Shown piece after piece: positions 15,638 through 22,071 of a DNA stretch of 64,000 nt (position 1 is its first letter; every line of letters begins with the position of its first letter). A model generated the notes under the pieces. It made no database searches, was not told where the DNA came from, and saw only the letters and a list, made by a program, of their open reading frames with translations. This stretch comes from a virus, in IMG/VR virus record IMGVR_UViG_3300037264_003623, positions 1 to 64,000 of that record, one strand, 5' to 3'. Made by a program: the position numbers and the translations under genes.

Positions 15638-18600
15638 ATGGCCGAGGAGAAGAGGATCCAAGACGCCAAGGGCAGGCTTCTCACCCTCCTGCGTAAGGGG
15701 GGCGGCGACGAGGGCCTGCGCTCGCTCCTGGAGTCGGACCCGGCGGCGGTTCAGGCCGCGGCCAGGCGAGACGAGGCGAGGAGGAAGGGGATGTCCAACA
15801 TCGAAGAGGCGGTGGCCTCCCTCACGAAGGCGGCGGCGTTCTCTCTGGACCTGGAGACGGACGGGCCGTCGAGGGCAGAGGCGACCGACCCGCTCCGGGG
15901 AAAGATCGTCGGGGTCTCGTTCGGGGTGGACTTCAAGCCGGGCTCGTCGTGGTGGTTCCCATTCGAGGGGGGAGCCGCGGCGGGGGAACAGGTCTTCTCT
16001 CAGGTCGAGGTATTCCGGGCCGTCCAGCCAATCCTTCTCGATCCTGCCAAGACACTCATCGGGTCCAACTGCAAGTTCGACCTCATGTTCTTGAAGATGA
16101 ACGGGGTGGAGGTCAGGAACAGGCTGTTCGACACGGTGGTCGCCGACTGGATGATGAACGAGAACAACCGGCGGCACGGCCTGAAGGAGATCGTCAAGAG
16201 GGAGTTCGACGTCGAGCTGGAGAAGTTCACGACGGCGTGGGCGTCGAGGGACCTCGTGGGGGGGAGCCGGTTCTCTGAGTACGCGGTGAACGACGCGAGG
16301 TATGCCTTCAAGCTGTGGCGCGACGTCCACATGAAGTTTCTGGAGGCGAAGGGGAGCGAGAGGCTCAGCAAGCTCTTCCACTCTGTCGAGATGGAGATCG
16401 TCCACATCTTCATGGAGGCCGAGATGGAGGGCGTGTGCATCGACCTCGCCTACATCGCGGCCCTCAAGGAGAGGATGGAGACGGCTAAGAAGGAGGCCGC
16501 CGACCGGGCGTTCTCGATCATGGGGCGGCCCTTCAAGATCAGCTCCCCGGAGGAAGTCAGCATCATCCTCTTCGGGGTTCCGCCGGAGGAGGCGCTTAGG
16601 TCCGCGATGGAGTCCAGGGAGCGAAGGAAGCCCAAAGCCGCCAAGAAGGACCTAGTCGAGAAGTTCAACACAAAGGGGCTGTTCGGTGCCCCGAAGGGCA
16701 TGTTCCCGGTCCCCCTGGACAGGAAGGGGAGATCGGTCCTCCCGGGCGACAACGGGTTCTACTCCACGGACGACTCGGTTCTCAATGGGTACGACCATCC
16801 CTTCGTCAAGGCCCTTCTCGATTACCGGAGCGCGAGCCAGACGCTCAAGTTCTTCGTGTACGCCTACATCGGCGGGGACCCGGACGATCCCAAGAAGGTC
16901 GGGTCCGTTCGTGACGGGCGGGTGTACCCCGATTTCCATCAGGCAGGCACGATCGCGGGCCGGTTCTGCGTTTCGGGAGATACGGTGCTGGAGACATCGG
17001 TTGGGATTTGTCGTATTTCTGATTTAGAATTGCCTAATAATCAGCAAGTATCTATAATCACTCATAGAGGACAGCCCCGGCGGATCCTCGGCAAGTACTA
17101 CCTCGGGAGGGAGGAGATGTTCCGGGTCGTGCTCGATAACGGGTCGAGCATCGCCGGGACGAGGGGGCATCGGGTTCTGACGTCGGGGGGATGGAGACAT
17201 CTCTATGAGTTGCGGTGCGGCTCCAGGGTGCTTAGTTCCTGTGATTCGGCTCGACGGGGCGGTGTACAAGGGCAGGCGGCATGTGTTGCCGGAGGACGTA
17301 TTCAGGAAGCTGCTGGAGGAGGAGGATATCTGGGAGGCGGAGCTCCTGCGGAAGTACCGGATAGGGAGGCATGTCTGGTATGCCTCGAAGTATCTGTACG
17401 GGGAGAAGTACGGGGAGCAGATTCGGCGACTGCACCGGAATCGGCTTTCGATGGCCTTGACCGGGAACCGGAATGGGGAGCGGAAACCGGCCAGGATGGT
17501 CCCCAAGGAGATCCTCCAGTCATTTCTGGATGTGGGGTACAATCTTCCGGAGATGGCGCGGAGGTTGGGGATGAGCGAGTTTCTGATTCGGAGGAATCTT
17601 TCGCTTCATGGATTGGCTCGGACGGGGCAGTTACCTCGGCACATGCAGGCGACGGACTTGGAAATGGTTCGTCGGCTGGACACTCTTTCCCCCGGGCTTA
17701 TGGAGGCGGCGAAGCAATATCACGAGAGGCCGAAGGAGTTCTACGACGCCCTGTATGTCGCCTTCGCGAGGCTTGTCCAGCATCTCTGGTTCATCCAGGG
17801 ACTCTCGGGGGGCTATCGGTATCTAAGGGACCGGAAGCGTCTCCCGAAGAATCATGTTTGTTGGAGCATGAACAGGGCGGAGCTGCAACTATCGATGGCT
17901 CTTCTCGACGCGGGGATACCCCATGTTCGCCAGTTCTTCATGGAGAGGTACATGGTGGACTTTGCCTTTCCGGAGGCGAATCTACTGGTGGAGGTGGACG
18001 GGGAATACCACAAGGCGGACGCGGTTACGAAATGTCGGGACGTCAGAAAGGCGGCGAAGATTCAGGAACGGGGATGGGGGGTTCTGCATTTCACGACGAA
18101 GCAAGTCGAGACGAATCCTGGGGAAGTGGTTTCGTCTATCCGACGGCGGCTGTCGTCAGCATTGAGTCCATAGGCGAGCAGGACGTATGGGACATAGAGG
18201 TGGAGGAGGACCACTCCTTCATCGCCAATGGTTTCGTGAACCACAACTCGTGCAGCGAACCCAACCTTCAGCAGGTAAGTGGCAAGAAGGGCCTGGTCAA
18301 GCCGATGTTCGTCCCGCCTTCCGGACATAAGTTAGTAGTTGGTGACTTCAACCAGCTCCAGTTCCGCCTGGCGGGGCACTACGCCAAGACATGGTTCGGG
18401 AAGTCGAACATCGCGGACGCCTACCTGGCCGGGATGGACCTTCACACGAGGACGATGAGGGAGCTCGGGTTCGACAAGAAGTACCCGGACCCGAAGGAGG
18501 CACGGAAAGAGGCCAAGAGGGTCAACTTCTCATTCATCTTCGGGAGGGGCGCCTCGTCGTTCGCCGAGGAGAACAAGCGTCCTTCCGCCGAGGCCACGAT

Positions 18601-19090
18601 GTTCTACAACGGGTTCCACAAGTCGTACCCCGAGATCCGTTGGTGCTCGAACAAGTGCCGCAAGGACCTCTGCGAGAAGGGATATGTGGAGTCGATCCTC
18701 GGCAGGCGGAGGAACTTCCCGCAGCACAAGGGCAAGGACCCCAACGCATACGAGAAGAAGGAGGAGGACGGCGGGCCCCGGAGCAACCTCTGGTGGGATG
18801 GGTGGGTGGCGTGGAACGCGGTGGTCCAGGGCGCGGAGTCGGATCTGGTTCGGATCGTCATGCGGAACATCTACCGCGAGATCCTGGAGCGGCGGAAGGC
18901 AGATCCGAGGTGGAACACGGTCAAGATGCTCATTCAGGTCCACGACGAGATCGTCTATCAGGCGCCCGACGAGATCGCCGAGGACATGGCGACGTTGATG
19001 CGCGAGAAGGGGTCGAACTTGCTCACCCTAAAAATCCCCATCATCTTGGACGTCGGTGTGGGAGTGACGTGGGAGGCTGCTAAGAAATGA
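15638..19090 (+). CDS. polA: DNA polymerase I-type (3'-5' exo + pol), intein-containing
   Basis: Family A polymerase. The frame is open from 15419, across the tRNA-Ile; ATG 15638 is taken as start (ATG 15593 overlaps the tRNA end). Exonuclease motifs: LDLETDGP (~residue 70), GSNCKFDLMF and EYAVNDARYAFKLW. Polymerase motifs: GRF/SCSEPNLQQ, motif A VVGDFNQLQFRLAG, O-helix KRVNFSFIFGRGA and motif C QVHDEIVYQAP. No 5'-3' exonuclease domain, as usual for phage replicases. A 427-codon intein (16967-18247) interrupts the conserved GRF^S motif; spliced length is about 723 aa. The stop overlaps the next gene by ATGA. Confidence 0.93.
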   Translation: MAEEKRIQDAKGRLLTLLRKGGGDEGLRSLLESDPAAVQAAARRDEARRKGMSNIEEAVASLTKAAAFSLDLETDGPSRAEATDPLRGKIVGVSFGVDFKPGSSWWFPFEGGAAAGEQVFSQVEVFRAVQPILLDPAKTLIGSNCKFDLMFLKMNGVEVRNRLFDTVVADWMMNENNRRHGLKEIVKREFDVELEKFTTAWASRDLVGGSRFSEYAVNDARYAFKLWRDVHMKFLEAKGSERLSKLFHSVEMEIVHIFMEAEMEGVCIDLAYIAALKERMETAKKEAADRAFSIMGRPFKISSPEEVSIILFGVPPEEALRSAMESRERRKPKAAKKDLVEKFNTKGLFGAPKGMFPVPLDRKGRSVLPGDNGFYSTDDSVLNGYDHPFVKALLDYRSASQTLKFFVYAYIGGDPDDPKKVGSVRDGRVYPDFHQAGTIAGRFCVSGDTVLETSVGICRISDLELPNNQQVSIITHRGQPRRILGKYYLGREEMFRVVLDNGSSIAGTRGHRVLTSGGWRHLYELRCGSRVLSSCDSARRGGVQGQAACVAGGRIQEAAGGGGYLGGGAPAEVPDREACLVCLEVSVRGEVRGADSATAPESAFDGLDREPEWGAETGQDGPQGDPPVISGCGVQSSGDGAEVGDERVSDSEESFASWIGSDGAVTSAHAGDGLGNGSSAGHSFPRAYGGGEAISREAEGVLRRPVCRLREACPASLVHPGTLGGLSVSKGPEASPEESCLLEHEQGGAATIDGSSRRGDTPCSPVLHGEVHGGLCLSGGESTGGGGRGIPQGGRGYEMSGRQKGGEDSGTGMGGSAFHDEASRDESWGSGFVYPTAAVVSIESIGEQDVWDIEVEEDHSFIANGFVNHNSCSEPNLQQVSGKKGLVKPMFVPPSGHKLVVGDFNQLQFRLAGHYAKTWFGKSNIADAYLAGMDLHTRTMRELGFDKKYPDPKEARKEAKRVNFSFIFGRGASSFAEENKRPSAEATMFYNGFHKSYPEIRWCSNKCRKDLCEKGYVESILGRRRNFPQHKGKDPNAYEKKEEDGGPRSNLWWDGWVAWNAVVQGAESDLVRIVMRNIYREILERRKADPRWNTVKMLIQVHDEIVYQAPDEIAEDMATLMREKGSNLLTLKIPIILDVGVGVTWEAAKK
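16967..18247 (+). mobile_element. Pol I intein whose endonuclease is in another frame
   Basis: Starts CVSGDTVLETSVG after GRF and ends EEDHSFIANGFVNHN before SCSEPNLQQ. Splicing blocks A, B (GTRGHRVLTSGGW) and F/G are in the polymerase frame. The ~300 codons between them read as low-complexity Gly/Ser-rich sequence with no stop, while the +1 frame encodes a complete 322-aa endonuclease (17205-18173). Thus the intein frame appears to be kept open across an overprinted gene. Cis-splicing of the whole 427-aa insert is possible; a split arrangement restarting at an internal ATG is not excluded. Confidence 0.85.
17205..18173 (+). CDS. Vsr/DUF559-like homing endonuclease nested in Pol I intein
   Basis: 322 aa in the +1 frame relative to the polymerase. 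ATG 17205 has GGAG 8 nt upstream. The middle part has HTH-like stretches (NLPEMARRLGMSEFLIRRNL). The C-terminal ~100 aa match the PD-(D/E)XK/Vsr-type DUF559 pattern: ELQLSMALLDAGI, YMVDFAFPEANLLVEVDGEYH, then RDVRKAAKIQERGWGVLHFTTKQV. Its stop overlaps the start of the intein C-terminal block. Vsr-like endonucleases are known from split inteins in fractured genes; here the host frame is not visibly fractured. Probably homes into the polA GRF site. Confidence 0.85.
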   Translation: MSCGAAPGCLVPVIRLDGAVYKGRRHVLPEDVFRKLLEEEDIWEAELLRKYRIGRHVWYASKYLYGEKYGEQIRRLHRNRLSMALTGNRNGERKPARMVPKEILQSFLDVGYNLPEMARRLGMSEFLIRRNLSLHGLARTGQLPRHMQATDLEMVRRLDTLSPGLMEAAKQYHERPKEFYDALYVAFARLVQHLWFIQGLSGGYRYLRDRKRLPKNHVCWSMNRAELQLSMALLDAGIPHVRQFFMERYMVDFAFPEANLLVEVDGEYHKADAVTKCRDVRKAAKIQERGWGVLHFTTKQVETNPGEVVSSIRRRLSSALSP

Positions 19091-19620
19091 GCGAAATCGA
19101 TCCGGTCATCGTGGCCTCGAAGATGGGCATGCTCCCGGAGCCCTCGAAGGAGTTCTTGGAGGCGTTCAGGGAGGGGTCGGCGGGGATGGTTGTCGAGTGC
19201 GACTTCTGCGGGAGGGTGTACTTCGCCACGGACGACGGCGGCGACTTCGAGGAGGGGGAGCTGGAGGATCTTCGGGCGCGGGCGGAGAAGGAGCCCGACA
19301 AGTGCATCGAGGTGAGCGGCTTCGCTACTCGGATCATAGTCAACGGGAAGTACTACGCCGAGGGCTGCAAGTGCAACCTGATTCGCCCATACGAGGACTT
19401 TATCTGGTTGCACCGCAGGGGGATCCTCGCGTACATCAAGGCCAGGTCGGAGAAGAGGCTCAAGGCCGCCAAGGAGGACGCGGAGGCGACGGAAGCGACC
19501 ATGACGGCGGCGGTGATGGCCGACGAGACGGCGACGGAGGAGCGTTTGCTTCTGCGGAAGCTCCTGAACAAGTACCCCGATGAGAACGGGGTTTACTCAA
19601 TCGGGGAAAGCGTTGGTTGA
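19087..19620 (+). CDS. Hypothetical zinc-motif protein, 177 aa
   Basis: Overlaps the polymerase stop (ATGA). Contains CDFCGRVYF near the N-terminus and GCKCNL near residue 97, likely a single zinc site. The C-terminal third is helical and charged (RSEKRLKAAKEDAEATEATM). Translationally coupled to the polymerase, so possibly a replication accessory. No family recognised. Confidence 0.65.
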   Translation: MSEIDPVIVASKMGMLPEPSKEFLEAFREGSAGMVVECDFCGRVYFATDDGGDFEEGELEDLRARAEKEPDKCIEVSGFATRIIVNGKYYAEGCKCNLIRPYEDFIWLHRRGILAYIKARSEKRLKAAKEDAEATEATMTAAVMADETATEERLLLRKLLNKYPDENGVYSIGESVG

Positions 19621-19644
19621 CGAAAGGCGTAACTCTCCTATAAC
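19617..19644 (+). promoter_or_regulatory. Promoter, TTGACG-16-TATAAC, for SF2 helicase
   Basis: -35 TTGACG 19617-19622 followed by AAAGG, -10 TATAAC 19639-19644. A 17-bp palindrome (19653-19669) lies just downstream and could modulate this promoter or the mRNA leader. Confidence 0.78.
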
Positions 19645-19652
19645 ATAGTCGG

Positions 19653-19669
19653 GCGCACACGGTGTGCGG
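19653..19669. repeat. Dispersed 17-bp palindrome, copy 2
   Basis: GCGCACAC-G-GTGTGCGG, between the -10 box and the GTG start of the helicase gene. Its right arm merges into the Shine-Dalgarno GGAGGG. Confidence 0.7.
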
Positions 19670-19677
19670 AGGGCGAC

Positions 19678-21036
19678 GTGAGGAAGATAGGGTCTAGCTA
19701 CATCACGGACGAGGTTCCGGCCGCGATGAACCGGTTCGTCAAGAAGGACCTGGTCCTGAAGCAGCGCGGTGGCGAGGACTACGGGTTCGCCGCGGGCCAG
19801 AAGGTCGTCCTCTACCGCGAGGGCCTGTTCGGCATCGAGGTGCCGAGGGCGTATGGGCGGAAGGAGTTCGGCCTGCCGTCCGTGGACGAGACCGTCCAGG
19901 TCCCTATCCCGCCGTTCGCCTTCACCAAGGAGCTCCGGCCCTACCAGCCTCCCCTCATCGGGGAGTTCCTGGGCAGGGTCAAGGCCGGGCGGGGCTCGGA
20001 CGCCTACGGGGGCGTCTTCAACGCACCCTGCGGGACTGGCAAGACCGTCAGCGCGATCAAGATGCTGTCGGAGATGGGCCAGGCCGCTATCGTTCTCGTC
20101 CACACGGGGGCTCTCATGCAGCAGTGGCGGGACGAGCTCCTGAAGTTCACGGACCTGCGGCCGGACCAGGTCGGGAAGGTCCAGCAGGACGAGTGCGACT
20201 GGAGGGGCAAGTCGGTCGTGGTGGGGATGATCGAGTCCCTCGCCAGGCGGGAGTACGAGCCGGACATGTACCGGGCGTTCGGGGTTGTCGTGGGGGATGA
20301 GATCCACCGGCATGCGGCAGCGACCTGGCATAAGGTGATTCCCATGTTCCCCGCGAGAATGAGGATAGGTCTATCGGCAACGCCGAGGAGATCGGATGGG
20401 CTGTGGAAGATCATCAAGCACCACATCGGGGATGTGCTCGCCTCCGGGGAGGCCGGGGGCACGGCGAAGGTCTTCCGGGTCATGACCGGCGTGGGGATCC
20501 CACCCAACCGCTACATCTGGAACGGCCAGGTGTACCTCGGGGCGCTCCTGAAGGCGATCACTAACGTGGGCAGGAGGAACGAGCTGATCGCGGACGAGGT
20601 TGTGAGGGCCGTCAGGAAGGGACGCAGGGTCCTGGTGCTGTCGGACCGGCTCGCCCATCTCGACGGAATCGGGAAGCTGGTCGGTGAGAGGATGGGGGAG
20701 GGGGACGGGCTGAAGGCGGGGAGGTATGTCGGGGGCATCAGCGCGGAGGACCTCGCCGCGGCGCGTGGGTGCAACCTCCTCCTGGGGACCTTCCAGTATG
20801 CGAAGGAGGGGCTGGACGATCCGGGCCTCGACACCCTCATGCTGGCGGTCCCGAAGGGGGACGTGGAGCAGCCGATCGGTCGTATCCTCCGGACGGTGGA
20901 CGGGAAGAGGGAACCGATCGTGGTGGATTTCGTGGACGACAACACGGGGCTATGCAGGGACTTCGCGGACAAGAGGCTTCGGCAGTACCAGCGGCTGGGG
21001 TACGAGGTTGTGGAGATATCCGCGAAAGTCTCTTGA
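19678..21036 (+). CDS. SF2 DNA helicase (UvsW/RAD25-like)
   Basis: 452 aa from GTG 19678 with GGAGGG upstream. Superfamily 2 motifs in order: a Q-like LRPYQPPLI, Walker A NAPCGTGKT (~residue 117), motif Ia LVHTGALMQQWRDEL, DEIH (~207), SAT as LSATPRRSDG, then motif V/VI GTFQYAKEGLDDPGLD and QPIGRILR. A branch-migrating or recombination-related helicase is typical in phage replication clusters. Ends just before another TTGACG promoter. Confidence 0.88.
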   Translation: MRKIGSSYITDEVPAAMNRFVKKDLVLKQRGGEDYGFAAGQKVVLYREGLFGIEVPRAYGRKEFGLPSVDETVQVPIPPFAFTKELRPYQPPLIGEFLGRVKAGRGSDAYGGVFNAPCGTGKTVSAIKMLSEMGQAAIVLVHTGALMQQWRDELLKFTDLRPDQVGKVQQDECDWRGKSVVVGMIESLARREYEPDMYRAFGVVVGDEIHRHAAATWHKVIPMFPARMRIGLSATPRRSDGLWKIIKHHIGDVLASGEAGGTAKVFRVMTGVGIPPNRYIWNGQVYLGALLKAITNVGRRNELIADEVVRAVRKGRRVLVLSDRLAHLDGIGKLVGERMGEGDGLKAGRYVGGISAEDLAAARGCNLLLGTFQYAKEGLDDPGLDTLMLAVPKGDVEQPIGRILRTVDGKREPIVVDFVDDNTGLCRDFADKRLRQYQRLGYEVVEISAKVS

Positions 21037-21060
21037 CGAATGAGCGAAAACATCTATAAT
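21033..21060 (+). promoter_or_regulatory. Promoter, TTGACG-16-TATAAT
   Basis: -35 TTGACG 21033-21038, -10 TATAAT 21055-21060; drives the HTH gene at 21107 and probably the recA unit. Confidence 0.78.
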
Positions 21061-21106
21061 AAGGGTGTAGTTTTGCGGGCGTAGGTTCCGGATTGGAGGT
21101 AGGGTC

Positions 21107-21577
21107 ATGGCCGAGGTGGACAAGGAGAAGGAGTACCAGAAGAAGTACTACGAGACGAACCGGGATGCCCTCTCCCAGAAGCGGAAGGCGCGGTACGCCA
21201 GAGACCCGGACGTCCGAAAGCTGGCGAGGGAGAAGGCGCTGGCCCGGTACGAGCAGACGCGCTCCGTGGTGAAGGAGCGGAAGGTCCGGCGGTACAACCT
21301 CCCGAAGGTGGTCGAGGCCAGGGGTACGACTTGCCTCTACCACTGCGTCCGGAAGTTCGCCGACGCCGTGGGCCGGAACGTCCACACCATCACTCAGTGG
21401 GAGCGCGGGGCCGTGATCCCGAAGCCCACGATGGTCGACGAGCAGGGCCGCCGGTGGTACTCCGAGGGGCACATCGCCCTTGTCGCGGCGGCGGTCAAGC
21501 GGTACGACGAGATCGGAGAGAGAGACCTCGACATCCTGAAGCGTCTGGTGGTTGAGGAGAGGAAGAAGAGGGTGTGA
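21107..21577 (+). CDS. Small DNA-binding protein, MerR-like HTH
   Basis: 156 aa. Strongly basic N-terminal half (KARYARDPDVRKLAREKALARYE). The C-terminal part resembles a MerR-type helix-turn-helix with wing: FADAVGRNVHTITQWERGAVIPKPTMVDEQGRRWYSEGHI. It stands first in the transcript that leads to recA, so may be a regulator or accessory binding protein. The HTH call is by pattern. Confidence 0.65.
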   Translation: MAEVDKEKEYQKKYYETNRDALSQKRKARYARDPDVRKLAREKALARYEQTRSVVKERKVRRYNLPKVVEARGTTCLYHCVRKFADAVGRNVHTITQWERGAVIPKPTMVDEQGRRWYSEGHIALVAAAVKRYDEIGERDLDILKRLVVEERKKRV

Positions 21578-21594
21578 GTCAAGAGGAGGAGAGC

Positions 21595-22008
21595 ATGTCG
21601 GCACCGAACGGGCACGACAAGAAAGTCGCGGAGGTGGAAGCCAAGGCCGCGGGGATGGCGGCGGAGGGATCGGACGACGGTTTCGAGTGGGTCGTCAGCA
21701 CCAAAGAACGCATTCTGGGGCGCGGCGAGAAAGAGACCTTGTCCGAGAAGTCGGAGGAACGTCTCATCAAGGTCGGCATCTTCAAGACCGCTCCGGCGCA
21801 GGTCATCCAGAAGAAGGGCCTGACGATCAACCTGGGCAACTTCGAGTCGGCCAGGGTGGACGTGGGGTACGTCATGCCCTGCTACGTCGAGGAGACTAAG
21901 GAGATCGAGGGCGTCGTCAACGACATGATCGAGGAGCGCCTCCAGCGCGAGGTCGTCGAGGTCCGGGGGAAGGACATCCGCCCCGGCTTCGAGGAGAAGC
22001 GCAAGTAG
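21595..22008 (+). CDS. Conserved phage-type protein upstream of recA
   Basis: 137 aa. ATG 21595 has an excellent Shine-Dalgarno (GAGGAGGAG); a GTG at 21574 overlapping the previous stop is the alternative. The stretch TINLGNFESARVDVGYVMPCYVEE resembles a family of small phage proteins found near recombination genes. Unknown biochemical role; position suggests a recombination or ssDNA function. Confidence 0.55.
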   Translation: MSAPNGHDKKVAEVEAKAAGMAAEGSDDGFEWVVSTKERILGRGEKETLSEKSEERLIKVGIFKTAPAQVIQKKGLTINLGNFESARVDVGYVMPCYVEETKEIEGVVNDMIEERLQREVVEVRGKDIRPGFEEKRK

Positions 22009-22030
22009 ATGAGGCGGCAGGTGGTGAGGT

Positions 22031-22053
22031 GACCCCCGCTGAAAGGCGGGGGT
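22031..22053 (+). promoter_or_regulatory. 9-bp hairpin upstream of recA
   Basis: GACCCCCGC-TGAAA-GCGGGGGTC forms a perfect stem 8 nt before the recA Shine-Dalgarno. It has no U-tract, so an mRNA processing or translational control hairpin is more likely than a terminator. Confidence 0.5.
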
Positions 22054-22071
22054 CTACCTTTGGAGGCGATC

